Position numbers and translations under genes: made by a program
Assembly (NCBI GenBank): GCA_016234705.1
Contig: JACRAS010000115.1
Location: 1 to 38,636 of the forward strand
Source: Betaproteobacteria bacterium
GTDB taxonomy: Bacteria > Pseudomonadota > Gammaproteobacteria > Burkholderiales > SG8-39
Direction: 5' to 3'
Length of the DNA: 38,636 bases
Notes under the pieces: generated by a model
What the model saw: only the letters and a program-made list of their open reading frames with translations
What the model was told of the DNA's origin: nothing
Database searches by the model: none
Shown: positions 23,121 to 31,791 of the stretch, piece after piece
Layout: each line of letters starts with the position of its first letter
Position numbering within the stretch: the first letter of the stretch is position 1

Positions 23121-24002
23121 TCATACCCGCTCGATGTGCTTTTCGCCGAACAGACCGTCCGGCCGGATCAGCAGGAAGACGAGGGCCAGCGCGTAGGGGA
23201 ACCAGTTTTCGATGCCCCCTCCGAAGTACGGTCCGATAAACACCTCGGCCAGTTTCTCCGTCGCGCCGATGATCAGGCCCCCGACAATGGCGCCGAGGAT
23301 CGAAGTGAACCCCCCCAGAATCAACACGGGCAAGGCCTTGAGCACCACCAGGGTAAGGGCGAACTGCACCCCCAGCCGGGAACCCCAGAGCAAGCCCGCC
23401 ACCAAGGCGACGAAGCCGGCCGCCGCCCAGACCACGGTCCACACGTGCTTTAACGGGATGCCCACCGACATGGCCGCTTGATGATCGTCGGCCACCGCCC
23501 GCAAGGCTCGACCGATCTTGGTCTTGTGGAAAAACAGGCTCAGACCCGCCACCAATACTGCCGCGCAGCCCGCCGCGAACAGGTCGAACTGGCTGATGAA
23601 CACCCCGTAAAAATTGAACGGGATATCGTTGATGCCCAGGTCCAAGCCGTGAACCTGGGAGCCCCATATCATCTGCCCCAGCGCCTCGATCAGAATGCTC
23701 AGGCCAATGGTGGCCATGAATAAGGTGATCTGGGGTTGGTTCACCAGGGGTCGCAGCACCACCTTTTCGATTACCACTCCCAACAGCACCATGATGGCCA
23801 GGGTCAGCAGCAAGGCCAGCCAGAACGGCACTCCCATGGCCAGGATGCTCACAAAGCTCAAGGCGGCGAACAGCACCATGGAGCCCTGGGCGAAATTCAA
23901 CACCCCCGAAGCCTTGTAGATCAGCACGAAGCCCAGGGCCACCAAGGAATACATCACGCCGGCCAGCAGGCCGCCGATCAACACTTCTATGAAAAACAGC
24001 AC
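23121..24002 (-). CDS. livH: ABC transporter permease LivH (GTG start)
   Basis: This inner-membrane permease starts VLFFIEVLIGGLLAGVMYSL and has the LivH motifs LNFAQGSMVLFAA and GRALRAVADDHQAAMSVGI, with about eight transmembrane segments. I place the start at GTG 24002 (293 residues): GGAGGAG ends six bases before it. The longer option is a TTG at 24017 that would lie within that ribosome site. The gene follows livG at a 31-base distance and precedes livM, and forms the channel with it. The last residues (FGEKHIERV) are standard for the family. Confidence 0.93.
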   Translation of the reverse strand: MLFFIEVLIGGLLAGVMYSLVALGFVLIYKASGVLNFAQGSMVLFAALSFVSILAMGVPFWLALLLTLAIMVLLGVVIEKVVLRPLVNQPQITLFMATIGLSILIEALGQMIWGSQVHGLDLGINDIPFNFYGVFISQFDLFAAGCAAVLVAGLSLFFHKTKIGRALRAVADDHQAAMSVGIPLKHVWTVVWAAAGFVALVAGLLWGSRLGVQFALTLVVLKALPVLILGGFTSILGAIVGGLIIGATEKLAEVFIGPYFGGGIENWFPYALALVFLLIRPDGLFGEKHIERV

Positions 24003-24033
24003 GCTATGCTCCTCCAATCAGACCAGTGGGGCT

Positions 24034-24822
24034 TTAATGACCGACTCCGAGATAGGCGTTGATCACCTCGGGGTTTTGTCGCACCTCGTCGGGGGTGCCG
24101 TCGGCGATTTTTCTGCCGTAATCCAACACCACCACGCGGTCGGAAATATCCATCACCACCCCCATGTCATGCTCGATGAGCACCACCGTGGTACCGAATT
24201 CATCATTTACATCCAAAGCGAACCGGCACATGGCCTGCTTTTCCTCGATATTCATGCCGGCCATGGGCTCGTCCAACAGCAACAGATCAGGCTCGGCGGC
24301 CAGCGCTCGTCCCAGCTCCACCCGCTTTTGCAAGCCGTAGGGCAACATGCCCACGGGGGTGCGCCGAATATCTTCCACGCGCAGAAAATCGATGATCTCC
24401 TCTACTTTTCGGCGATGCTTCAACTCTTCGCGGCGGGCCGGGCCGAACCATAAGGCGTTCATCAAGAAATTGGGTTTGATCTTCAGGCTTCGGCCGGTCT
24501 TGATGTTGTCGAGCACCGTCATGCCCTTGAACAAGGCAATGTTTTGGAAAGTGCGGCCGATCCCCAATTCGGCGGCCCGATGCGGCGGCATATGGTGGCG
24601 AGTCTCCCCCTTGTAGGTCACCGTTCCCGTTTGAGGGTGATAGACACCATTGATGACATTGAGCAAGGAACTTTTGCCCGCGCCGTTGGGGCCGATGATG
24701 GCTAGAAATTCCCCCCTGCGGACCTGGAGGCTGATATCGATCAGTGCTTTGATCCCGCCGAAAGAGAGGGAAATGTGGTCTATCTTCAAAATGATATCGC
24801 CTAGATGCCTGGATTCCGCCAC
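24034..24822 (-). CDS. livG: ABC transporter ATP-binding protein LivG (GTG start)
   Basis: This 262-residue ATPase has Walker A GPNGAGKS, the LivG-type insertion around ARTFQN (here GRTFQNIALFKGMTVLDN), a signature region LPYGLQKRVELGRAL and Walker B LLLLDEP followed by AGMN, then the EHDM switch histidine segment. Start is GTG 24822 with AGGAG seven bases upstream; the preceding ligase gene stops at 24833, so the ribosome site overlaps that stop and the two are translationally coupled. The signature reads YGLQK rather than LSGGQ, as is normal in LivG. Confidence 0.94.
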   Translation of the reverse strand: MAESRHLGDIILKIDHISLSFGGIKALIDISLQVRRGEFLAIIGPNGAGKSSLLNVINGVYHPQTGTVTYKGETRHHMPPHRAAELGIGRTFQNIALFKGMTVLDNIKTGRSLKIKPNFLMNALWFGPARREELKHRRKVEEIIDFLRVEDIRRTPVGMLPYGLQKRVELGRALAAEPDLLLLDEPMAGMNIEEKQAMCRFALDVNDEFGTTVVLIEHDMGVVMDISDRVVVLDYGRKIADGTPDEVRQNPEVINAYLGVGH

Positions 24823-24832
24823 GAGATCGCTC

Positions 24833-26803
24833 CTAACTTGCCTTTTTGAGTTCTTCGGGAGTGAAGGTCTGGACGTCCACGATGTTGAGATCGGCTTTCA
24901 GCGTTCCGACCCGTCCGTCCTCGAACTTCAGTTGGGTTTCGATCGCGCAGTGATCCTTTCCGCCATATAGAGCATCGATCAATGCCCCGTATTTTTCCAC
25001 GATGCTCTTGCGCCGCACTTTGCGGGTCCGGGTCAACTCGCCGTCATCGGCATCCAATTCCTTATGCAGGATGAGGAAACGTTTGATCTGGGAACCGAGC
25101 AGATGGGAATCGGCGGCAAGGTCCCGATTGACCTGCTCCACGCATTCCTTGATCAAGGCATACACCTCCGGCTTGCCGGCCAGGTCGGTATAGCCGCTAT
25201 AGGGAAGGTTGCGGCGTTCCGCCCAGTTGCCCGCCGCGGTGACGTCGATGTTGATGAAGGCGGCCACCTCATCCCGCCCGTTGCCGAAGGTGACGGCCTC
25301 CTTGATGTAGGGGAAGAACTTCAGCTTGTTCTCAAGGAACTTGGGGGCGAAGATGCAGCCGTTGTTGAGCCGCCCCACATCCTTGGCCCGGTCGATAATG
25401 CGCAGATGGCCTTTATCGTCGAAGAAACCGGCATCCCCCGTGAGCAGCCAGCCCTCGTCATTCTTGGCTTCCCGGGTGGCCTGGGGGTTCTTATAGTAGG
25501 AATGGAACACCCCGGGACTGCGAACGATGACCTCCCCCGCCTCGGTAATCCTGATTTCGACCCCAGGCATCGGCTTGCCGACGGTAATGGCGTTCACCTC
25601 GCCGTCGGGCTGCACCGTCACGATAGCCGAAGCTTCGGTGGCGCCATACAATTGCTTGATATTTATCCCCAGGGATCGAAAGAAGGCGAAAAGATCCGGA
25701 CCGATGGCTTCTCCGCCGGTCATAGCCAGCCGCATGCGGCTGAATCCCAATACGTTCTTGAGGGGCTCATACACCAGGAAACCGCCGATGGCATAAAGCA
25801 GCCGATCCATCACCGATACCGGCTTGCGATCCAGTATCGCAACGCCGGCCTGGCGGGCCACTCCCATGAAGTAGTGGAACATTTTGCGCTTGAGCCAGGC
25901 CGCGTCCTCCATGCGGATCATCACCGACGTCAGCAGGTTTTCATACACCCGCGGAGGGGCAAGATAATAAGTGATCCCGATCTCGCGCAAATCGGTCAGC
26001 ATGGTCTCGGCGCTCTCGGGACAATTCACGCAGTAGCCGGCGATGTGGGCCTGGCAATAAGAGAACAGGTGATCCCCGATCCAGGCCATCGGCAAATAGG
26101 ACAATACCTCCTCATCCGGCTGGATACGCTCGCATTCTATGGTGTTCCGGCTGGTCGCGATCAGGTTAGCGTAAGTCAGCACCACCCCTTTGGGCTGGCC
26201 GGTGGTGCCCGAGGTATAAAGTATCGCCGCTATGTCGGACCCCGACCCCTGGGTGACTTCCTTAAGAAAAAAGTCCGGGTGTTCTTGATCGAAGATTTTG
26301 CCCAGGCCTTGAATCTCTTCATAACTGTCGAGAAACGGAAAGTCGTAGTGCCCCAGGCCGCGGGGCTCGTCGTAGATGATCAATTCGACGCGGGGAATAC
26401 GCTCCTTCATTTCCAAGAGCTTGTCCACCTGCTCTTGGTCTTCCACCACCACGAAGCGGATTTCCGCATTGTCGATGACGAACACCATTTCCTCGGCCAC
26501 TGCGTCCTGATACAGCGGAACCGGGATGCCCCCCAAAGCCTGGGTGGCAGCGGCGGCCCAATAGAGGCGCGGCCGATTGTCGCCGATTATGCCCAGTTTG
26601 TCGCCCCGCTTGAAACCCTTGGCCGCCAAGCCGCAGGCAAGAGCCCGCGCTTCGGCGGCGTATTCGCCCCAAGTCCAGGATTGCCAGATTCCGAAATCTT
26701 TTTCCCGAATCGCCGGCCGAGCGGGCCGACTTTTCAGATGATCAAGCAATAGCTTGGGAAAAGTGTCCGACAGTGCGACACTCCGCTCACCGGTCGTTTC
26801 CAT
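24833..26803 (-). CDS. Long-chain-type acyl-CoA ligase (AMP-forming), Liv-operon associated
   Basis: This 656-residue adenylate-forming enzyme resembles long-chain acyl-CoA synthetases. It has the P-loop YTSGTTGQPKGVV, the motif YGATEAS, GWLLTGDAGFFDDKG and the region DRAKDVGRLNNG where most members show KD, plus a long C-terminal extension usual in the long-chain class. It sits inside the liv operon between a binding protein gene and livG, an arrangement suggesting that an imported acid is trapped as its CoA thioester. ATG 26803 follows GGAGG. With both region A-C ligases dead, this or the ligase at 28636 may be the enzyme that feeds the pathway; that is inference. Confidence 0.92.
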   Translation of the reverse strand: METTGERSVALSDTFPKLLLDHLKSRPARPAIREKDFGIWQSWTWGEYAAEARALACGLAAKGFKRGDKLGIIGDNRPRLYWAAAATQALGGIPVPLYQDAVAEEMVFVIDNAEIRFVVVEDQEQVDKLLEMKERIPRVELIIYDEPRGLGHYDFPFLDSYEEIQGLGKIFDQEHPDFFLKEVTQGSGSDIAAILYTSGTTGQPKGVVLTYANLIATSRNTIECERIQPDEEVLSYLPMAWIGDHLFSYCQAHIAGYCVNCPESAETMLTDLREIGITYYLAPPRVYENLLTSVMIRMEDAAWLKRKMFHYFMGVARQAGVAILDRKPVSVMDRLLYAIGGFLVYEPLKNVLGFSRMRLAMTGGEAIGPDLFAFFRSLGINIKQLYGATEASAIVTVQPDGEVNAITVGKPMPGVEIRITEAGEVIVRSPGVFHSYYKNPQATREAKNDEGWLLTGDAGFFDDKGHLRIIDRAKDVGRLNNGCIFAPKFLENKLKFFPYIKEAVTFGNGRDEVAAFINIDVTAAGNWAERRNLPYSGYTDLAGKPEVYALIKECVEQVNRDLAADSHLLGSQIKRFLILHKELDADDGELTRTRKVRRKSIVEKYGALIDALYGGKDHCAIETQLKFEDGRVGTLKADLNIVDVQTFTPEELKKAS

Positions 26804-26980
26804 GAATCCCCCTCCGGAGACTTCGTTTCAATATTTCCCCACTCCTGCCGTTCGGCAGCGGTGAAGATCGAACCGCGGAACGCGGCGAAATTCCAAACTC
26901 TTATTAATTATTAGCGTGCTGGATAAAGCGGAAGGAGTTCCCCCTTACCGGAGGTAACGATTCCTTGCGCAAGTCCAGAA

Positions 26981-27005
26981 CCCGACCGAAGGCCCTCCGG
27001 CCGGG
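26981..27005 (-). terminator. Possible weak hairpin after the binding-protein gene
   Basis: The minus-strand RNA can form an 8-pair stem (CCCGGCCG / CGGTCGGG with one G-U pair) 14 bases after the stop of the binding-protein gene, followed by only two U residues. It could attenuate read-through into the ligase and liv genes, giving more binding protein than permease. The rest of 26804-27018 shows no gene. Confidence 0.35.
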
Positions 27006-27018
27006 CCGATCCAGGCGG

Positions 27019-28347
27019 CTACATTTCCTTAGAGCAATCCCGCAGCGCCACGTTTTTCTCCTTGGCATACTTGAGAGACTGCTCTTCGATGATGGGCCGC
27101 ACCACGGCGGGGTCACTGGGAATCCAGTCACTGATGACGATCCACTTCTTGCCGTCCCATTGCTGGAACTTCACCGCCCCGCCTCCTTCGTGATTGTCGC
27201 AGGAGAGTTTCATCGGTTGGGCCAAGCCCAAGGCCCCCAACTGCCGAAGCCTGGCGTTGTCGAGGGTCACATGTTCCAACCCCCACTGGATCTGCTCGCC
27301 GTTAAGGGGCTTCTTGCCGAATTTCCCCTGGGCCACACGGATCGCCTCCGTCACGATGATGGCGTGGACGATGCCCCGGTTGTAATAGGAACTGCCAACC
27401 CGCTTGGGATCCTCCATACCGCCCTTTTTCCCGCCGCTGTAGAGCTGTTTGATGATCTCCTGGATCAGCGGAAAAGTGGTTTCGCTGGGTCCCAAGGTGG
27501 TGCTGATGTAGCCCTTCGCGCCTTCTCCTACTCCGACCACGTCCTCTTCGGCGCCGGCCCACCACCATCCCACTATCCTATCCATGGGGTAACCCACTTT
27601 CTGGGCGGTTTTCAAGGCTGCCGGCCCTGCCACCCCGGCGGTACGCAAAATCACCCAATCGGGCCGAATCTGCCGTACTTGCAGCCACTGGGCTTGCTGC
27701 TCCGCCCCGGGAAGGGCGAGTTCGATATTGTGGATCTCGAAACCGTATTGCTTGGCTTGCTTATCCATCAGCGGGATGGATTCCTTGGAGGCGGCAATAC
27801 CGAGATAAACGTGGGCGATCTTTTTGCCCTTCAACTTATCGAAGCCGCCTTCCCGCTGGGCAAGGTAGTTGACGATGGCGACATGCTCGCTCAAGTAGTT
27901 GGAGACCAAGGGAAATACATAGGGAAAGACCCGGCCGTCGGAAGAATCGGTTCGCCCGGAACCGACCGCCACCAGAGGGAATTTGTCCGCCCTGGCCCGC
28001 TCGGTCAGGGCATAGGTGACGCCGGTGTGGTAACTGCTTAATACGGTGGCGCCGTCCTTGGTCTTGAACCGCTCGTAGCACTCCACCCCGCGGTCAAGCT
28101 TGTACTCGGTTTCGCACTCCTCCCAGACCAGCTTCACCCCGTTGATCCCCCCATCCCGCTGGTTCAGCACAGTCATATAGTCTATGAAGCCCCCGAAGAT
28201 CCCCGTTCCGATAGGGGCGATCGGCCCCGTCCGAATGGCAGGCAGGGGGATGAATTGATCGGCCGCAACAGCCGGGACTGCGCTCCCCGACACCGCCGCC
28301 ACCATGCCCACCATGGCGACTTTTCTCCTCCATTGCGAATTCCACAT
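27019..28347 (-). CDS. Periplasmic substrate-binding protein of the Liv-type ABC importer (copy 1)
   Basis: This 442-residue protein starts with a signal peptide (basic MWNSQWRRK, hydrophobic core, cleavage near PAVAA/DQ at about residue 29) and then follows the type I periplasmic binding fold of LivK/aromatic-acid receptors. Typical stretches are TGPIAPIGTG, FIDYMTVLNQRDGGINGVKL and WEECETEY. Four cysteines are visible in pairs (EECE and VECYE, then LSCDNHEGGG and the C-terminal RDCSKE), all also present in the copy at 30362, suggesting conserved disulfides. A strong AAAGGAGG site precedes ATG 28347. It heads the ligase-liv operon and presumably delivers the ligand to LivHMGF. Confidence 0.93.
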   Translation of the reverse strand: MWNSQWRRKVAMVGMVAAVSGSAVPAVAADQFIPLPAIRTGPIAPIGTGIFGGFIDYMTVLNQRDGGINGVKLVWEECETEYKLDRGVECYERFKTKDGATVLSSYHTGVTYALTERARADKFPLVAVGSGRTDSSDGRVFPYVFPLVSNYLSEHVAIVNYLAQREGGFDKLKGKKIAHVYLGIAASKESIPLMDKQAKQYGFEIHNIELALPGAEQQAQWLQVRQIRPDWVILRTAGVAGPAALKTAQKVGYPMDRIVGWWWAGAEEDVVGVGEGAKGYISTTLGPSETTFPLIQEIIKQLYSGGKKGGMEDPKRVGSSYYNRGIVHAIIVTEAIRVAQGKFGKKPLNGEQIQWGLEHVTLDNARLRQLGALGLAQPMKLSCDNHEGGGAVKFQQWDGKKWIVISDWIPSDPAVVRPIIEEQSLKYAKEKNVALRDCSKEM

Positions 28348-28635
28348 CGTGTTGCCTCCTTTTATCGGTAATTTACACGCCGGTCATGCAAGGCGAACCA
28401 ACAACGAACCTGAAAAATTCTTACGCGGAACCATATCGAAATAAAACCGGCCTTGTCCGAGCCGGAGGGGTACACCCTCTGTTGTTTTCACATCCAGAGC
28501 CCTCACGATTCCTTGGAACAGTCCCTCGGCGCAATCCCTTTTTCTTTGAAAATAATTTATGTCTTCTCCCGATAAAAAACTAATTTTTGTAAAAAAATCG
28601 TGGACCCGGACTCGAATTCCTTGTATGGTTTGGTC
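28348..28635. other. A+T-richer intergenic region upstream of the liv operon
   Basis: This 288-base gap holds no gene I can support. It contains runs of A and T on both strands (around 28540-28605) that stand out from the GC-rich surroundings and a small inverted repeat GAGGG-GTACA-CCCTC near 28476. It must contain the promoter of the binding-protein/liv operon, but I do not see a convincing -35/-10 pair. The A/T runs after the upstream ligase stop could help termination. Confidence 0.5.
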
Positions 28636-30159
28636 TCATCGGCCCAACCATTTCTTTTCCACCTCATGGCGCTGAATTTTCCCGGTACTGCTGCGGGGAA
28701 AATCCGCCGCGTTCACGAAACGGATTTCCTTGGGAAGCTTGTAGCCGGCCAACTGCTGCCGGCACATGGCCAACAGCCCTTCCGCCGCGACCTCGGAAGA
28801 TTTGGCGGCAACGAAGGCGATGGGAACCTCTCCCCATTTGGGGTCGCTCTTCCTCACCACCACGGCGTCCGCAACCTCGGGATGAGAGAGTAAAACCCGC
28901 TCGATTTCGGCCGGATAGATGTTTTCTCCGCCGGATTTGATGAGATATTTCACCCGGTCGACGAAATTCAGGGTGCCGTCGGGATTGCGCACAAACATAT
29001 CCCCCAGGTGAAACCAGCCTCCGCGGAAATCCTTGGCATTGGTTTCCGGCGCCTGCCAATAGCCGCTGAACAAAGTGGGACCGCGCACCGCCATCTCCCC
29101 CGGCACGCCGACCGGAACATCCCTATCCTCGGGATCCACCAAGCGGATGTCGCAAAAATTCGATTCCCGCTTCGACAGGGATTTGGCCACTTCTCCGACA
29201 GGAATAAGCGCTCCGGTAGCCGGAGGAAGCCCGGTCTCGGTGCTGCCGAAGCTGTTGACATAGGGGGCTTGCAGCAGGCTTGTCAGTTCGGCAATCTGAT
29301 GCAGCGGCACCAAGTCGGCCATGGCCCCCACCTGCTTGATGGATTTGACCTTGGGCTTGCGGCGCTTTAGGCCTTCGATCAGGGATTCGATCATTCCCGG
29401 CATCGCCACCAGCCAGCCGATGGGCTCCCGCTCCAGGACATCGCACAGCAAGTCCGTATCGAGGCCATCCCACACCAGAACCTTGCCCCCGAGCATCAAA
29501 GTGCCCAGGCTGAAATCGGTTGCCGCCATGTGAAATAGCGGGGACCACGCGATGTAGCTATCCCGGCGGGTAATGCCGAACTCGGAGGCGAACGCCGTCA
29601 AGCGGGCGATCATGGCGCGATGGCTGATGACCGCGCCCTTCGGAAATCCGGTGGTGCCGCTGGTATAAAGGATCACCAGCCCATCCTCGGGCTGCACCTG
29701 CGCCTGCGGCTCCTGCTCCGAGGAACGCTCCAGCATGGCTTCGTAATCACCGCCTAGGCGCACGACCTGGGACACCCGATGGTCAATGCGCTGGAGATTC
29801 GGCGCATAACGTGCGGAAACGAAGATCAGCGAAGGCGAGGTCAGTCGAATGCAGTGCACCAACTCCGAATCGGAAAGCCGCCAATTGAGGCAGGGCACGA
29901 TAGCCCCCAGTTTAGCGGCCGCCAATTCAAGCTCAACGTAAGGAATGCAGTTTTCCGCCAGGATGGCGACCCGGTCGCCCCGCTTGATTCCCTGGGTCGC
30001 TAGGGCGTTGGCGAGACGGTTGACCCTTCGGTGCAATTGATCGAAGGTCCGTTGCGTGGAGATGTCCTGAATCGCGACGGCTTCGGGCTGAATCCGCGCC
30101 TGCTTGCGCAGCAGGTCGCCGACGGTCAGATGGAAAGCTTCCGGGTACGACGGCAGCAT
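28636..30159 (-). CDS. Acyl-CoA ligase (AMP-forming), medium-chain/aromatic type
   Basis: This 507-residue class I adenylate-forming ligase shows the P-loop YTSGTTGFPKGAV, the aromatic motif SPLFHMAATDF, FGSTETG, GWFHLGDMFVRNPDG, the hinge region DRVKYLIKSGGENIYPAEIE and the catalytic lysine in SSTGKIQRHE. It is intact and has a good AGGAG site before ATG 30159. It lies between two paralogous binding-protein genes, divergent from the second. Its C-terminus is strikingly like the ligase fossil at 10993-11124, so the fossil belonged to the same subfamily. Expected to activate the imported acid; benzoate-like, cyclohexane-carboxylate-like or short branched acids are all possible. Confidence 0.92.
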   Translation of the reverse strand: MLPSYPEAFHLTVGDLLRKQARIQPEAVAIQDISTQRTFDQLHRRVNRLANALATQGIKRGDRVAILAENCIPYVELELAAAKLGAIVPCLNWRLSDSELVHCIRLTSPSLIFVSARYAPNLQRIDHRVSQVVRLGGDYEAMLERSSEQEPQAQVQPEDGLVILYTSGTTGFPKGAVISHRAMIARLTAFASEFGITRRDSYIAWSPLFHMAATDFSLGTLMLGGKVLVWDGLDTDLLCDVLEREPIGWLVAMPGMIESLIEGLKRRKPKVKSIKQVGAMADLVPLHQIAELTSLLQAPYVNSFGSTETGLPPATGALIPVGEVAKSLSKRESNFCDIRLVDPEDRDVPVGVPGEMAVRGPTLFSGYWQAPETNAKDFRGGWFHLGDMFVRNPDGTLNFVDRVKYLIKSGGENIYPAEIERVLLSHPEVADAVVVRKSDPKWGEVPIAFVAAKSSEVAAEGLLAMCRQQLAGYKLPKEIRFVNAADFPRSSTGKIQRHEVEKKWLGR

Positions 30160-30196
30160 GACCTACTCCTGCGGCAACGACTTGATTTTCTGTCGC

Positions 30197-30271
30197 GGTA
30201 TGCTAGACGCAAAACCCCCTCGCCGCAAGAGACTCCCCCCTGGAATTAGGCGACTTGTTCGGGTATGCTGG
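30197..30271. repeat. Spaced 10-bp direct repeat in the divergent ligase/binding-protein gap
   Basis: GGTATGCTAG (30197-30206) and GGTATGCTGG (30262-30271) lie 65 bases apart in the 202-base divergent intergenic region. They could be regulator half-sites or -10-like elements; support is only the repetition. I see no gene in 30160-30361. Confidence 0.35.
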
Positions 30272-30361
30272 CAACTCGCAGCGCACGGCGGGCACGACTT
30301 CCGACGCATTTGCAGTATGACATTCCGTCACCACCGCGACAACAAATCAGGAGACCATCCC

Positions 30362-31708
30362 ATGTCCCTTAACCGCTTCACCCAAACCCTCAAACAGGCC
30401 GGTTGTGCCGTCACCCTGGGTATCACCGTGCTGGCCGCCGGGCCTGTTCCCGCGGCCGAACAATTCGTTCCCGTCAACACCATCCGCATCGGGCCCATCG
30501 CCTCCATCGGCATCGGCATTGCCGCGGGCTGGCTCGATTACATGAATCTCATCAACGATCGGGACGGCGGCGTTCACGGCGTCAAGCTGGTTTGGGAAGA
30601 ATGCGAATTCCAATACAAGGCGGACCTGGCCATCGAGTGCTACGAGCGGATGAAGAACCGGGTCCCCACCGGCATGCCGTTCTATAACACCCTCAACACC
30701 CCGGCCTCCTATTCCCTCACCGAGCGCGCAGGCCAGGACAAGGTGCCGCTGATCAACATCGGCCTGGGCCGGGCCGATGCCGCCGACGGCCGGATCTTCC
30801 CCTGGGTGTTTCCCCTCATGACCACCTACCAAAGCGCCAACACCGCCCTGGTGCAATACATCGGCCAGCAGGAAGGGGGCATGGACAAGCTCAAGGGCAA
30901 GAAGATCGGCTTCATCTACCACGACACCGCCTACGGCAAGGAAGTGCTGCCCATCCTGGAGCTGCAAGCCAAGAAATACGGCTTTGAACTCTTTATGATT
31001 CCGGTGGCGCCGCCCGGCGCCGAACAGCAATCCCATTGGCTGCTGGTCCGCCAGCAAAAACCCGACTGGATCCTGATGCGAACCCTGGGGCCCATGACCA
31101 TCGCCGCCCTCAAGAACGCCCAGCGGGTGGGTTATCCCACCGACCACATGGTCGGGGGATGGTGGTCCAGCACCACCGACGACATGGTGGCCGCCGGGGA
31201 TGCCGCCAAGGGTTATATCGGCGGCCACCTCTATGCCGACGGCGCCAATTTTCCCGTCACCCAGGAGATCATCAAGCGCTATTACAGCGGCGGGCCCAAG
31301 AAGGGCAACATGGCGGACTCCAAGCTGGTGGGTAGTTCCAACTACAACCAAGGCCTTGCCATGGCCATCATGAAAATCGAAGCGATCCGGGTGGCCATGG
31401 ACAAGTACGGCAAGAAACCCGTCACCGGCGAGCAGGTGCGCTGGGCCCTGGAGCACCTCAACCTCGACGACAAGCGCTTGAAACAACTGGGCGCCTCCGG
31501 CTTGATGCAGCCCCTCAAGACCTCCTGCGCCGACCACGAAGGTGGCGGCTCGGTGCGCTTCAATCAATGGGACGGCGCCAAGTGGGTGGCAGTGAGCGAA
31601 TGGGTGAAATCGGACCAGGCGGTGGCGCGGCCCTTCCTGGAAGAAATGGCGGCCAAGTTCGCCAAGGAGAAAAACATCACTCCGCGGGATTGTTCCAAGG
31701 AGAAATAA
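30362..31708 (+). CDS. Periplasmic substrate-binding protein of the Liv-type ABC importer (copy 2)
   Basis: This 448-residue protein is a close paralogue of the binding protein at 27019: same signal-peptide plan (cleavage near PVPAA/EQ at about residue 32), IGPIASIGIG, LINDRDGGVHGVKLVWEECE, WALEHLNLDD and the C-terminal PRDCSKEK, with the same four cysteines. ATG 30362 follows AGGAGA with good spacing; an in-frame extension to 30104 runs through the divergent promoter and is rejected. It is a single-gene unit closed by a strong terminator and has no permease of its own, so it probably shares LivHMGF with copy 1 and widens the ligand range. That sharing is inference. Confidence 0.93.
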   Translation: MSLNRFTQTLKQAGCAVTLGITVLAAGPVPAAEQFVPVNTIRIGPIASIGIGIAAGWLDYMNLINDRDGGVHGVKLVWEECEFQYKADLAIECYERMKNRVPTGMPFYNTLNTPASYSLTERAGQDKVPLINIGLGRADAADGRIFPWVFPLMTTYQSANTALVQYIGQQEGGMDKLKGKKIGFIYHDTAYGKEVLPILELQAKKYGFELFMIPVAPPGAEQQSHWLLVRQQKPDWILMRTLGPMTIAALKNAQRVGYPTDHMVGGWWSSTTDDMVAAGDAAKGYIGGHLYADGANFPVTQEIIKRYYSGGPKKGNMADSKLVGSSNYNQGLAMAIMKIEAIRVAMDKYGKKPVTGEQVRWALEHLNLDDKRLKQLGASGLMQPLKTSCADHEGGGSVRFNQWDGAKWVAVSEWVKSDQAVARPFLEEMAAKFAKEKNITPRDCSKEK

Positions 31709-31744
31709 GGATCCGGCGCCGTTCCGCGGCGCCGACTCACCGCG

Positions 31745-31772
31745 AATCGCGCCCTCGGGCGCGATTGTTTTT
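31745..31772 (+). terminator. Intrinsic terminator after the second binding-protein gene
   Basis: AATCGCGCC-CTCG-GGCGCGATT is a perfect 9-bp stem followed by GTTTTTG, a textbook rho-independent terminator 36 bases after the stop codon. A related inverted repeat (GCGCCC-GA-GGGCGC, about 31776-31790) follows at the end of the convergent dehydrogenase gene. Confidence 0.88.
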
Positions 31773-31791
31773 GGTGCGCCCGAGGGCGCGC

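Noticed and set aside
25064..26752. Plus-strand open frame of 562 codons
   Set aside because: Antisense to the intact long-chain-type ligase; composition and lack of motifs mark it as a mirror frame.
28385..28410. Sigma-54-type promoter upstream of the liv binding-protein gene
   Set aside because: A TTGG...TTGC pair exists on the minus strand, but the GG-to-GC spacing is two bases too short for a -24/-12 element.
21115..31772. Liv block as an integrated mobile element
   Set aside because: No integrase, transposase, terminal repeats or target-site duplication could be seen at either edge; only composition suggests transfer.
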